Source of the DNA: Spinacia oleracea
Taxonomy: Eukaryota > Streptophyta > Magnoliopsida > Caryophyllales > Amaranthaceae
NCBI RefSeq assembly: GCF_020520425.1
Contig: NC_079492.1
Span: 145,049,861-145,113,860, forward strand
Direction of reading: 5' to 3'
DNA: 64,000 bases
Shown here piece after piece: positions 43,871 to 55,178 of the stretch. A model generated the notes under the pieces. That model was not told where the DNA came from. It was given only the letters and a program-made list of their open reading frames with translations, and ran no database searches. Position 1 is the stretch's first letter, and each line of letters opens with the position of its first letter. A program made the translations under genes and the position numbers.

Positions 43871-45473
43871 GTATACGAGAAACTACAGAGAATACATAAA
43901 GAAATAATTAAATAATAATAATAATAATAATAATAATAATTTACTTTTCTTAATTTCCTGTAACTGTATGCAAGCATAATGAAAATGTTTGATAATAATT
44001 ATGGTCGGACCAAAAAATAAAAGATGGAAATAAAATGGAAATGTAAATAAAAAAAATAGCCGACTTAAAAGCAGGTATGTAGTAATTGGGGTGGGGGTGT
44101 GGTGAGGTGTGTAAAATGTGTGGGCAATATTGGGGTTTGTAGGTCTATGCGTTATCATTTTGCCTTCTAATTCAAGTTTTCTATTTTCCACACGTACTAT
44201 AACTATTGATTTTCTTTTACAAACTACTGTACCAATTCTAGCTAATTAACTACGTACGACATGCCAACATTCTTTGATCTTAAATACGTTCTTGAGTTTA
44301 AACTAACATTGAACATCGATTGATTCAAAATCTCGATCGGCTTCATTACATTTCTAACTTTTTTTTAGTATTTGTTGATACAATATCGTTAATGTTATCC
44401 GAAATATTTACGTACGCATATATCGATTTATACGCAAAATGATACTCCGTAGTATATATACAGAGTATTTATATAGCGATGAGCATAATCTATTTTATGG
44501 ACGAATCTTATATATTACACAAACTTTTCAAAAAGACCGATTTACGATAATATATTGTGCGGCGGTCCAAAAAAGAAAAGTTATCCGTACATGTTCTGTT
44601 ATTTTAGTTATCCTTATTTATGTTTTTCGTTTTCTTTATTATAGTTATAAGTTACCTTATTTTCAAGACTATTAGCTTAAATAGTTAAATTGTAGAGCAA
44701 TGTATTATATTGTACATGGTGTGGGTCAAGTCCCACATAGCCTACTATAATATTACACTTTTGTATTGGTGTATTCTCATTGTTGGTGTTGTATTGGTCA
44801 TAGTTATAACTTTTAACAAGCATATCACTCTTGATCAGGGTCACTTCATTGTTTATCGTTAGGGTCACATTTTCATTGGTTAGCTAGGGACTTGTAATCA
44901 CATTTATTCTTGAGTAAGATAACTTTAGTCCTCAAATAAGGTCACTTATATCTTTGGTTGGTTTCACTTTTATCTTTGGTCTGTGTCGCTTTTTACCTTG
45001 AATGAGTTCTATTTTTCACTTTTTACGCGCTAGGTTGGATGTACAGTAAAATACCGTAGATCGGAGGCACACAATTTTTTTTTATATATATTATACAGAA
45101 GTTTGTGTATACGAATTAATTAATTGATTAATTAATATAGATATTAATAATTAATATAGATATTAATAATTAATATCTAGTTTTGATTTTTTATTTTAAA
45201 GGGCAAGTTGTTTTTTGTTTAGTTGTGTGTTGTGTAGTATTTCCTATTATGTATATTTATTATAAAGATCCCTAATTAAGTAATTATAAATCTAGTATTT
45301 TATCCCTCAGCTCAAAAAAATAAATATAGTATTTTAAAGATCCCTAATTAATTAAGTAATTATAAATCATGGACCTCCCTGGCTCCCTCGATGTGTGATA
45401 GTATGTGGAGATAATGCACAACCCTATTAGGCAAATCATAAATCATCTCAATCAAGCGATTAACTTTGTGATT
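43871..45473. other. AT-rich intergenic DNA with microsatellites
   Basis: (AAT)n lies at about 43911-43940 and ATTAATTAATATAGAT repeats at about 45110-45180. A GTCAAGTCCCACAT segment near 44730 resembles old LTR-type sequence, but no bounds were found. No gene is visible. Confidence 0.45.
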
Positions 45474-45478
45474 TTCTT

Positions 45479-45764
45479 TGTTATAACGGAAGCAAGAAAG
45501 ATTAAAAACAACGTATATAAAGAACAAAAAAATTTAACGTGGTTCACTAACAATGTGTTAGCTACGTCTACAGACAGAGAAGAAGAAAATTTATTGATCT
45601 TGAGGAGTACAGATTACAAAATACAACCAGCCCATAACCTTGAGAGTTTATATAGTACTCTTTAGACAGATGCGGAAAAACTCAGAAAATAAACCCAAAA
45701 CAAATGACCTTAGTGTTAACGCGTTGTAGTAAGGGATTTGACCGATTCCAGACATATTCTAACA
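45479..45764 (-). mobile_element. Solo LTR (286 bp)
   Basis: It starts TGTTATAACGG and ends TATTCTAACA on the plus strand, with TGTTA/TAACA inverted tips. A perfect 5-bp duplication, TTCTT, flanks it (45474-45478 and 45765-45769). On the minus strand it begins TGTTAGAATAT and carries ACTATATAAACTC, a TATA-like promoter, so minus is the likely element sense. No internal retrotransposon sequence adjoins it, so the rest was probably removed by LTR-LTR recombination. Confidence 0.75.
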
Positions 45765-45769
45765 TTCTT

Positions 45770-46456
45770 GCCCAATAATTTTTAGTTCTTATCATTAGTT
45801 AGTTCCTTCAAACACCGAGTAAAGAATGTTTGACTTAGGGAAGATACTACAAATATGAAATATGGAGTGTTGTGGTGGCGAGGTCGGTGTTTGAATTAGA
45901 GAGAGAATCCTTTTACATAGACGTACGTACAGTTTTTAAATCTCTGGACTATGGACTCTGGTTATGAGGTCGGTTCTTTATGTCATAATCAAATTCTGAG
46001 TAAAGGGTAAACTATAAGAATTTCCCAAGTCTAGTAGTAAGTCTAGTGCAACTGGCTTTTCCCCTAGCTAGGTAAGGCCGTGTTTGATTTATTTACAAAA
46101 TGTCACATCTCTTTCCATGATATTGGTGTTGATGGACACTCAAGTTGTGGTTTTTAAAGTCATTACTTTTTCTTCTACCATGATTCTAGAATTTTATATC
46201 AAGTTGACTAGACCATCATCTAATGATATGGATCATATATATCAATACATGGTGTTAAAAGTGAGTCAAATTTAATTTTTGTGTGTGTTAAGGTTATTTA
46301 ACTAACATGTTTGTTATCTACCACTAAATAAATCATCAAAAGGTCACCTTTTTTCTTCTTCCTTTTCCAACTCCATTTATCTGTTAATTTACTTAGCTAG
46401 TCTTGTATGTAAGGAGATCAAACTGAAAATATTAATATTACCTCCTTAAATTAAAT
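45770..46456. other. AT-rich intergenic DNA, nothing recognised
   Basis: No coding region or bounded element was seen. Confidence 0.45.
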
Positions 46457-46647
46457 TAGACCTGATCAAATGGGTGATTGGTCCAGGTTTGTAACATATC
46501 AAAAAATCCAGTTGATCATACCGGGCCAAAAATAGTAGGCTTTCAGGCCTTTTTTCGGACCAAGCTCAAAAATGGGCACATAATTATAGCCAATCCCAGG
46601 CATGTTTTGGATCAGGCCAATGGGTCGTCTGCATACGATAAGGTCTA
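46457..46647. mobile_element. hAT-like MITE, tentative
   Basis: TAGACCTGATC at the left and GATAAGGTCTA at the right are imperfect inverted repeats enclosing GGGCC/GGCCTTTT-type words. No target duplication was confirmed. Confidence 0.35.
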
Positions 46648-46675
46648 GTTTCAACGTTGAGTATAAATTTAGAAA

Positions 46676-47421
46676 GGCCCTGTTTGGTTAGGAGTTGTTA
46701 GCTGGTTTGACTAGCTGTTAGCTGTGTATTAACTGGATTGACTACTTGGTTGAATTAACTATTTGTGTAAAAGTGTTTGGTAAATTAGATGTTAGCGGTT
46801 AGCTGTTTAATATGTGAACTGACCTTTAAGGATACTTTGTTGTTGGATACTTTGTTTCTTATTAGTATTAGACAATAGTTTATTGTGTTAATTATCTTCT
46901 TTTTATTTTTTAAATAAGCATAGAATAAATAAAACAAATTTATTTTCCCTTTTAAAAATTAATATAAAAATATATTTTAAAAAAAATTATTCTTAATTTA
47001 AAATTTTAAATATATAAATTATTGATATGCAAAAAAAAGAAAAAGAAATGTTAGTAATGATATTACAAGCATGATTGCAATAGTTTTAATTAAGTACTTC
47101 AACGTACTAATATAAATTTTATTACAACAAATAACGAGTAGTTAATGGGGTAAAGGAAATAATGTAGAACGCTAAGGTTGTTAAGTGTTGTAATTTTAGG
47201 CAATATTAGGACAAATAGTAATTTTATATTCACTTTCTCAAACCTCTTATTGTAAAAAGCTCATATGATGAGTGTTTTGAGAATTAACTTTTTCACCTTA
47301 AAACTCTCTTCCAAACATCTCCTAACCAAACACTTTCAATTAGCTTTTTTAAAAAAATCAAACTTCTAATGCACCTCAAAATGTTCTTTTTGTCTCAAAC
47401 ACTCTCATAACCAAACACCCC
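46676..47421. mobile_element. MITE with GGCCCTGTTTGGTT ends (746 bp)
   Basis: The left end is GGCCCTGTTTGGTTAGGAG and the right end CTCATAACCAAACACCCC, with AAA on both sides. Repeats of GTTAGCTG lie near the left and AACCAAACACTTTC near the right. It is non-coding and probably of the PIF/Harbinger group. Confidence 0.6.
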
Positions 47422-47475
47422 AAAATATATTTGATGTTTTACGGTCTTAACTCCTTAGGAGTTATGTGTATTGAG

Positions 47476-48037
47476 TAGACTTGTTAAATGGTCTGGGGAA
47501 TCAATGAATCATTAAAAGCCGGGCTAAGCCCATAAATATTATAAATGAACCGAACTTTTAAAGGGTTTATTTTAATGGGATTTTAAGGAGCTGGATTCAG
47601 CTCTTACGGGGTTATGTGTTATGGAAAAATGAGTAGTCAATGCCGGAAAAGACAAAAAAGTTGTCTCTCGCAATTTTTTTTAGTTTAAGGTCCTTTTTTG
47701 CAAAAAAAATTTTAGTTTAAGGTCCTTTTTTGCAATTTTTTTTATAAAAGGTTATTTCTCGCTAAAAATGGGTTATAAAAGGTTGTTTTTGGCAAATTTG
47801 CCTATTTAATTTTGTTTTTTGATTCATGGTGGTTGCTTTGGTATGGTTGCTTTGACTTTGGTCAAGCCCAATCCAGCCTCTTCCTATGTAAAATTGAAAA
47901 ACATGTACACCAAACAATGCCCACCCTAGCCTGGCCCGTTTAATTCCGACCTATTCCGGCCAGACAAAATTTAGAATAAGCCCAGCCCAACCAATTTATT
48001 CTAACCCGATCCTAACCTGGCCCATTGGACATGTCTA
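47476..48037. mobile_element. hAT-like element with nested MULE fragment
   Basis: The ends TAGACTTGTTAAATGG and CCATTGGACATGTCTA are inverted repeats. The flanks share only GTATT. Positions of about 47635-47803 (GCCGGAAAAG to GGCAAATTTGCC) match one arm of the MULE-type element at 52583-53138, so a fragment of that family is nested here. Confidence 0.5.
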
Positions 48038-48449
48038 GTATTAATCTTTGGGCACGTAGCATAGGATTTATGTGCTTGATCTAGATCTAGAATAAGAAGT
48101 GTAAAAACATAAATAAATTTTTTAATATTTACGTGGTTAGCTTTCTCATTATTATTCAATAAAGTTTTTGGAAACGAAAAAAATCCAAAATTCTCCAGTA
48201 TGTAGGTTATATTTAGCAGTTTTCACTTTTCAATAAAACCTAAAAACATTGTATACATGCAAAGTTATTAATATAAATGTGAACTTCGAATAAGTTTAAG
48301 TTCATAACCCAACTTGTATCATTGGGATATAAATTACGTAGTATAAAATATAAAATCACAAAATCAAAAACCGAAAACCGAAAACCGAAAACCAAAAACT
48401 TGTCGGGAAATAGATATTCATCCCTTGTAGAGAGTTGTAACCTGTTGGC
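48038..48449. other. Intergenic DNA, nothing recognised
   Basis: A short ACCGAAA repeat lies at about 48369-48396. Nothing else is visible. Confidence 0.5.
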
Positions 48450-48467
48450 AAAGTTTTTGTTATTGCT

Positions 48468-48636
48468 ACCAATTGCATGTTGGTTCAGTGGTGATTGAGG
48501 CTGAACTTGGTAGGGAGGACCCGTGTTCGATCCCCCACAATAACAATTGGGAGGGGACTGGAACCTATCCACTCAAAACTCGCCCCGAATTCGCATTAAC
48601 CCTAAGGGTGTACCGGGTAGTACACCGAAAAAAAAG
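48468..48636 (+). mobile_element. 169-bp tRNA-type SINE, copy B
   Basis: It has the same structure as 38921-39089: GTTGGTTCAGTGGT, then GTGTTCGATCC, and a 3' A-run. The 18-bp duplication AAAGTTTTTGTTATTGCT (one difference) lies at 48450-48467 and 48637-48654. Confidence 0.9.
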
Positions 48637-48696
48637 AAAGTTTTTGTTCTTGCTTGAAAAAAAAAATCAATTGGGCTATACAAATAACAAACACCT

Positions 48697-49282
48697 ATAG
48701 GAGTCTCCCCTCTCTCCCTCTTTTCTCTCTTTTTAGGGTTTACAAAAATTAGAGTTTTCTAGGGCGGAAATAGCCAATTTTCTTCGGAAATTTGGTTATT
48801 TCCACCCCTTCTCTTTCAATTCTGTTGTGTTTTTGCGTTGGATCACAATAAAACTTCATAGTTTCAGTGTAGTAAGTACCCTATGGTGGGTTTGTTTGTT
48901 TCAGTTTAGTAAGTACCCCCTATGGTGGGTTTGTTTCTAGTTAAGTTTTGTGTGTTTAGTTTAATTCAGGTTGTTTCTTTGGTAAAGATTCATGCGGGAT
49001 CGAAGAGGATGTCAATCTTCCGACTACAATCAGACGAATCAGACGAAAATCATATTTGTCACGGCTACAACAGATCTATAGACCCCCTCGTCAATGAAGG
49101 CTGTAAATCTCAGCGATACAAAAGAGGGTATACAGAATGTTTGATATACTACGATCGTAGCTATGGTGAAAGAAAGTGTTTATTTGATTCGATTGTTATG
49201 TATTTGTTAGATTTAAATCTTTATATATGTAGATGTCGTAAGACTTTTTATCAATGAATTAATTTGTTTATCAAAAAAAAAA
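48697..49282 (+). mobile_element. Poly(A)-tailed retroposon, copy 2 (586 bp)
   Basis: An exact 15-bp duplication, AAATAACAAACACCT, lies at 48682-48696 and 49283-49297, with an A-run directly before the right copy. It is homologous to 15609-16252. One frame (about 48922-49257, 111 codons from a non-ATG-checked start) stays open here but is broken in copy 1 and shows no known domain. It inserted about 200 bases before the start codon of the zinc-finger HIT gene. Confidence 0.78.
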
Positions 49283-49310
49283 AAATAACAAACACCTTCA
49301 ACCCACTAGA

Positions 49311-49335
49311 GGCCCAACAACTTAAACGTAGCCCA
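49311..49335 (+). promoter_or_regulatory. Paired GCCCA (site II) elements
   Basis: GGCCCA at 49311-49316 and AGCCCA at 49330-49335 lie 160-180 bases before the ATG at 49493. Site II elements of this kind are common in plant promoters of ribosome-biogenesis and other growth-related genes, which fits the product. Confidence 0.5.
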
Positions 49336-49492
49336 ATACCTTCATTAGAAAAAACAGTGATTTCACGACTTCACAACTTTCCATTTTCCAGGTTTTTCTG
49401 GGACTCCGAATAAACTCTTCAAAGGTGTTCTTCATCTTCTTCCTCATCCTCTCTACTAAAGTTACAGATATTTCAAATTGGCGTTGTTGGAA

Positions 49493-52431
49493 ATGGAGGA
49501 AACTATTGCTATCTCTGAAACTGACAATTCCTCTCAGTCTTCGCAGTTTAACTCCGCCACTTCTCGCGTTATCTGCCGTGTGTAAGTTTAACCAAGTTTC
49601 ATCAATTTGTTGTATTTCTTTTCTAATTGTCACCAAATTCAAATCGACAACTGATCAATTTCAGTAATTTTATTTTGTTCTAGATTTTGGTTGAATGTTT
49701 GTTGATTATTCGATGTTCAATTTGGGAAATGTAGATGTCAGAAGCAGTTTTCGCAATATACTTGCCCTCGCTGCAACACCAGGTACTGCTCCCTTCATTG
49801 TTACAAGGTATGCGTATTTTTTAGCTTTTAGCAACTATGTTCTTCGTTTTCGTTTTTGCGAATTTAGCTGATTTTGTAATCCCTATATCAATTGAACTCC
49901 CTAAATGTTTTGTTGCTGTTCTTGCAATTAGATTATACTCCCTCGCCCTGAAATAATCTTCCTTTTCGAATTGTTAGAAAACATGCTAGGAGTTGTTTGG
50001 TTGATAAATACGAAGTGGCGTTTCCTAGCCAATTGTAGAACTCATTAGGAAATAGCAAGTTCTAGCAAATTGTTTGGAAGTGTAATGAGCAAAGAGCTGT
50101 ATATATAATTATAGATTAGCTCGAAGAAGTTCGAGGTTAGGTTAAGAGGAGTGAGGGATGGGATTATGACCTAATTAGGTAATAGCAAGTTCTAGCAAAT
50201 TGTTTGGAAGTGTAATGAGCAAAGAGCTGTATATATGAAGTGGAGTACTATTAAGGATATGGCTGGTTTTTGTATTAATTATCAATGTAAACTCAATTGT
50301 TTTTACAATAGTCATTTGTTTCACTTGACTGCTTGATCTACTGCTAGCCATAACATTTTCAATCGTATTTATCTAAACCCAAATTCCCTTGGGCTTTCTT
50401 ATAAGTTTAGAAGTGATTTATGATCTAAGCGATGTTGTGATAGTATCTGAACCATTATGTGGTTGTTTTGGCAGACTCACAGCCTCCGATGCACTGAATC
50501 TTTTATGCGGGAGAATGTTGTGGATGGGATGAGGCAGCTACGCCCTGATGACGAGAGCAAGAAAAAGATGCTGGAAATACTCAAAAGATATCATGCTGAA
50601 GATGAGGAAGATGACATGGATGAGGATGGTATGTTTCTTTAGGGATTGAGAAGTTCATCTGTTTAATACTACCAATACTGAGGATAGTGTTTGTGAATAA
50701 TACTAGATAACAGTAATGAGTTAATGCAAAATAAGCATAACAAGGTGGTAGAAATCTATAAGAGAAGCCACAATGGAGTAACTGATTAGGAAGCCGTTTT
50801 TGAATTTCCGTTTTAAAATTGTTGCTGGTTGTGAGTGTATTGGTTCCTTTCTTCTTCTTTAATATCATAAGTTTATTACTTGGGTAGTAGTTGTGACTCT
50901 TGTGAGTGTTCATCTTCAGATTGCTTGCTCTTAAGTAGCATCTTGTGTTCATTGGAATCCACATATCTCCTCATAGTAATGGTCGAGGCTCTTTAAAAGA
51001 TTTGTTACTGGTCATTTATGAATTTGAACTTTTTCTATTCTGCATAGTTGCATTTTTCTTTTCTCTAAGCTCAGTTATATTATGAGCTCTTCTTTGAATA
51101 TGTCATCTTACTCCATATATCTTAAATTGCAGAGGCAACCCTCTCTGAAGAGACAATTGAAACGGTTCTATCAGGTATATCCTTTTCAGTTTCATCTTTC
51201 CTAATGGCATTTATTGTAGATAACATATTGTTTGCCTGGTCATTTTAAAGGCAACTATCAACTACACTATCCCTATTGTCTATTGCTATGACCTGCTTCT
51301 CATTCTTTTTCAATATTTTCCTTGCACACTGTCTCATTGAAAACTATGCCACTTTTCAATTTCATAGTATTCGTACTTCCATATTAAACTATGAAGTTGA
51401 AGACTTTCTTCAGTTTTTGTGAAATGCTTGTTCATTAGAAGCTAGAGACCTTTACTTGTTCATTAGAAGCTAGAGACCTTTACTTGTTCATTAGAAGCTA
51501 GACCCTTTATTTTGTTTAAGGAGAGTATATTCGTTTTGAAACATAAAATCTGTTTTCAGGAGGTGAAATAAATTATGACGACCTAACCGCTGAAGAGAAG
51601 AAACTTTTCCAAAGAGCTATAGCAACTGGAGAGTTGAGCAAGATGATCGAGCCATGGGAACCATGGTGGTTAAAACCTTCTGCTCGAACAATATCTCTGA
51701 GTCACAACGGAACCCAACTTATCCAGCCTTTAACAAGTGGAGAAGAAGCATCAGGATCAAACTCCGATGAAAAAAACCTAGAGAGTGAAATTCCACCTGG
51801 ACCAGAGACACCATTACCGCCACTTAAGAAGCTTACTTCCGCAGAGCCTTCCCCACTTCTCGCTTTTCATCTGGTTGACATTCTATACAGTTACTGTTTC
51901 ACCCTCCGTCTTTATAACGGGGATTGGTCATCAGATGCTATCGGAGCTTCCACGGTAGTCACTACTGTATCCTCTGTTTTGGGCCAAAGTGGTCAACCAG
52001 AATCCATGTTAGAAACTGTTTCATATTGCTTAGAACAGACTTGTTCTCCGGCGTTTAGACACATGGGTGGTTTACAGTTTGGGTTTGGTGTTATTGATGA
52101 TGTAGTGTCCCTGATTTCCCTTGGTAGGGCCGGTTTAGTCTGTGGTTTATGCGACCTGCAGAGGATGATTGAGGCAGGAGAGATGGAACTGAAAACCGAG
52201 AAATCAAGAAAAGGGACGAGATTAGAGGTCAAGAGCAGGCTTAAATCTGCTGGAAGGAAGATCTACTTTTTATTGTGTTGGGTGAATGAGCAAGACGAAG
52301 AAGTTTGGTCTTCTTTGTCAGTTGTTGTTCAGGCTGAAAAGGCTTCCCAGTTGGAATATAAAGGCAACGAAAGGAGGAGATCCGAGAAGAAGACAAATGA
52401 CGAAAATAGAGCTCTAATAGAAGAGGTTTAA
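49493..52431 (+). CDS. Zinc-finger HIT domain protein (ZNHIT2-like), five exons
   Basis: Exons read from GT-AG sites: 49493-49581, 49735-49807, 50475-50628, 51133-51174, 51560-52431. They encode 409 residues, close to human ZNHIT2 (403). A zf-HIT treble-clef motif spans residues 28-60 with C28, C31, C40, C43, C48, C52, H56 and C60 (CRVCQKQFSQYTCPRC...). An acidic stretch (EDEEDDMDEDE) follows at about 97-107, then the long C-terminal region carried by exon 5, with an EPWEPWW motif at its start. In animals ZNHIT2 binds the R2TP/RUVBL chaperone machinery and helps assemble RNPs, notably the U5 snRNP. A similar role in plants is inferred from homology. The start is the first ATG in a GGAAATGGAG context. 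Intron 2 carries a 57-bp direct repeat and intron 4 a 29-bp triplication. Confidence 0.92.
50043..50236. repeat. Direct repeat in intron 2 of the HIT gene
   Basis: A segment of about 57 bp beginning AATAGCAAGTTCTAGCAAAT occurs at about 50044-50105 and again at about 50177-50236, nearly identical. Confidence 0.8.
51426..51510. repeat. Three tandem 29-bp units in intron 4 of the HIT gene
   Basis: CTTGTTCATTAGAAGCTAGA plus GACCTTTA occurs three times in direct order, the last copy partial. Confidence 0.85.
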
Positions 52432-52582
52432 TCTTGATAACTTTTGTGTTTCAGATGTGCTATTGCTGTATTATGTTATCAGTATTCAGTAGTTTAGGAT
52501 TCGGAAGAGTAAAATATAGCTGAGCATAAGATGTACATTAGTTTTTTCTTGTAATAGGTCTTTTGAATGGTCTAAGTTTTTT

Positions 52583-53138
52583 GGCCAATTTGTTAAAAAG
52601 GACCTTTTATAACCCAAATTTTGCGAGAAAGGACCTTATATAATTTTTTTTGTGAAATCACACCTTAACGTAAATTTTTTTGCGAGAAAGGACCTTATAT
52701 AATTTTTTTTTTGTGAAATCACACCTTAATGTAATTTTTTTTTGCGAAAGACAACCAAAAGTAAATTTCCGGCATTGACTGAGCTTTTTCGGCCATTGAC
52801 TTGCACGTGAGAAGCACGTGTGACTTTATTTTGCTAATCACACCCAATTTTCCTCCAAAATTCTAAGCTTTAAAACCTAAAGTTGAAAAAAAAAATCGAA
52901 ATAAAGTCAAGTTTGAAAATTCAAGACTCGGGAAAATCTATGTCTTTAGCCAACGTAAGCCACACGTGCTGCTCACGTGCAAGTCAATGACCGGAAAAGC
53001 TCAATCAATGCCGGAAACTTCCCTTAGGTCCTTTCTCGCAAAAAATAATAATTTAAGGTGTGTTTTCACAAAAAAAATTATATAAGGTCATTTCTCGCAA
53101 AATTTGAGTTATAAAAGGTCCTTTTTGGCAAATTTGCC
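52583..53138. mobile_element. MULE-type MITE with long inverted repeats (556 bp)
   Basis: The arms are inverted repeats of more than 200 bp (GGCCAATTTGTTAAAAAGG at the left, CCTTTTTGGCAAATTTGCC at the right, then GCGAGAAAGGACC and GTGCAAGTCAATG inwards). A 9-bp duplication, AAGTTTTTT, sits at 52574-52582 and 53139-53147. Long TIRs and 9-bp duplications define Mutator-like elements. A transcript would fold into a long hairpin. Confidence 0.8.
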
Positions 53139-53147
53139 AAGTTTTTT

Positions 53148-53858
53148 CTTCCCCAAAAATACAACTTTGGCTTACATGCAAATATTTGTTTTGGTATAGA
53201 GTTATAGACTAGTATTCAAATCTTTCAAAAGACAGGAACTGCGTTTGCTGATAAATTGCTACGGAGTACTATAGTGGTTTTGGTCTATCATATTACTCCG
53301 CTATATAGGACTGATGTAAAGATCATATCGCATGGAAGCCATAGATGGTCCTAAGTTATTATGGAAAATTAATAATTGACAACTTTTAACAAACTAGACT
53401 AGATACTCCCTCTGTCCAGTACGCAATTTAATATCATAAGTTAGTACATGGGATAGTGGTGACAAAAAAAATTTAGTGGGAAGAGATAGATAAATATAAT
53501 AATTGTGGGTCATTCCTACTTTAGAAGAGTAATTTACAAAGTTACACAAAAAATCTAGGTAGTAATTTGCAAATTTTCAAGATAGTTTTCTTTCCATATC
53601 TGATTTGAACTTGTTTTTTCTGATTTGATAAGGAAAACAACAATTCAATTGCCGATGTTTGTGAAGAAAATTGGCCAGAAACATGATGATCAATAGCATA
53701 AACAAATAACAAAGATTCAAAATTTAATTTCCCAAGAACTCTCATGGACACATAAATAAACAATTAATTCCCCATTGATACATCTGAAAAAAAAACCCTA
53801 ATTAATCATCACATCTTTATTTCCCTAATAAACAAAAATCCTCCAGATTAAGAACATA
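53148..53858. other. Intergenic DNA between the HIT and eS27 genes
   Basis: A one-sided CTCCCTCTGTCCAGTACG MITE end lies near 53406. The region just before 53859 should include the eS27 3' UTR. No other gene is seen. Confidence 0.5.
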
Positions 53859-54119
53859 TTAATCTGCCTTTCGGCGAAAGGAGCAACCCTCAGTAAGCCT
53901 AGCTTTACCACCAGTAGGCTGACAAATAACGGTCTTACAACTAGGGCACATAATCACAGTCTGAGAATGGCTGAACACAGTTGTAATGAACAAGCAACCT
54001 TGGCACTTTACGTCCATGAAATACGAGTTCGGAGTCTGCACCAATCTTTTCAGTTTATGCTTCCTCTTCTCCAACTCCGCCGGCGGGTTCAGCAAATCTA
54101 TGTCGTTCTGTAACACCAT
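53859..54119 (-). CDS. RPS27: 40S ribosomal protein eS27, single exon
   Basis: It encodes an 86-residue small-subunit ribosomal protein, full length for the plant family, starting [20 protein letters not shown] and ending SFRRKAD. The C4 zinc ribbon is intact (C39, C42, C58, C61) and the [15 protein letters not shown] tail is conserved. The second knuckle reads [10 protein letters not shown]; from memory most plant copies have CGNCQTVLCQ, so this copy is somewhat divergent. The coding region is uninterrupted. Other plant RPS27 genes, as I recall, have introns in or near the start, so a retrocopy origin is possible. However, a telo-box upstream and the absence of a 3' A-run argue for a normal promoter and gene. 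An intron in the 5' UTR is possible: the minus strand has CTTACTCAG about 40 bases before the ATG. Confidence 0.93.
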   Translation of the reverse strand: MVLQNDIDLLNPPAELEKRKHKLKRLVQTPNSYFMDVKCQGCLFITTVFSHSQTVIMCPSCKTVICQPTGGKARLTEGCSFRRKAD

Positions 54120-54260
54120 GTTTGTGAATTTTAATTTGATTTGATTTGCTCCTTAATTTTCTGAGTAAGAATAATATGAATATGATTTAAGAGAAAAAAG
54201 AAGAAGCAGTGTAGAGGTGTTATAGTCTACTTGTCTTGGCCTCCAAGGTGTGTTATAAGT

Positions 54261-54275
54261 AGGGTTTAGGGTTTT
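54261..54275 (-). promoter_or_regulatory. Double telo-box upstream of eS27
   Basis: On the minus strand the sequence is AAAACCCTAAACCCT, about 145 bases before the eS27 ATG. Telo-boxes (AAACCCTA) are typical of plant ribosomal-protein promoters. A GCCCA element lies further upstream at about 54365-54370. Confidence 0.7.
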
Positions 54276-54447
54276 AATAAATAGAGTTTATGGAAAATCA
54301 AATTCGTTAACCTTATAGGCTTTGGGTTTATGGGTTGCAAATTAAACTCGTAATGACAAAAGTTTGGGCTTCAGATGGATGTTGCGTTGATCGATCCATA
54401 ATGTTGAGAGGTCGATATATTTAGTCTGTAAATCACTTCTCTATATC

Positions 54448-55171
54448 TAGGGGTGTAAACGAGCCGAGCCGAGCCGAGCTTTACCCTGTTCATGTTCATG
54501 TTCATGTTCATTTAACTTATGCGAGCTCGAGCCCGAGCCCGAGCCCGAGCTTTTAACCGAGCTCAAAAATCTGTTCAAGCTCGGTTCGTTTAAAAGATTT
54601 TGTGTTCGCGAACTGTTCGTGAACGACTCATTTATTAATCGAGCCGAGTTTATAAACGAGCTTTTTTCATGAACGAGCATTCTTAAACGAGCTTTAGAGT
54701 ATAACCACTTGAAAATCTAACAAATTATAATCATATCTAATAATAAAGATTAAAGTACATTACTTTATTTAATAAACAAACTAATAATTTAAAAAGAGTC
54801 AAAGAGCACTAATTTAGCAATTAAAATTTTATTTCAAAATATTTTTATTCTATTACAGATTTCAAAAGTCAAAAACATGATTTTTATTTATATTTGAAAA
54901 ACGTATATATGGTAAAATATGATACATAATATAACTAGACGAACTTGTTCACGAACATAAATGAATGAGTTGTTCATGAACATAAATGAACGAGTTGTTC
55001 ATGAACTTAAATGAACGAGCATACCTATGTTCATGTTCAAGCTCGTTTATTAAGCGAGCTTCAAAAGTTGTTCAAGCTCGGCTCGTTTAATAAATGAACG
55101 AACATGAACGAGCTTTAAACGAGCCCGAGCCCGAGTAGTTTATTGACCGGCTCGGCTCATTTACACCCCTA
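54448..55171. mobile_element. hAT-like non-autonomous element (724 bp)
   Basis: The ends TAGGGGTGTAAACGAGCC and GGCTCATTTACACCCCTA match the YAGGG hAT terminus. CTATATC is duplicated at both flanks (54441-54447 and 55172-55178), one base short of the usual eight. The interior has runs of GAGCC, CCCGAG and GTTCATG/CATGAAC in both orientations, with no transposase. Confidence 0.75.
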
Positions 55172-55178
55172 CTATATC

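Noticed and set aside
48922..49257. 111-codon frame in retroposon copy 2 as a gene
   Set aside because: The homologous region of copy 1 is interrupted, there is no known domain, and it lies within a retroposed unit.
51993..52232. Antisense frame opposite the HIT gene exon 5
   Set aside because: It is a shadow of the real coding exon without independent features.
53403..53530. Stowaway MITE starting CTCCCTCTGTCC
   Set aside because: Only one end is recognisable; no matching right end with TA was found within a reasonable distance.
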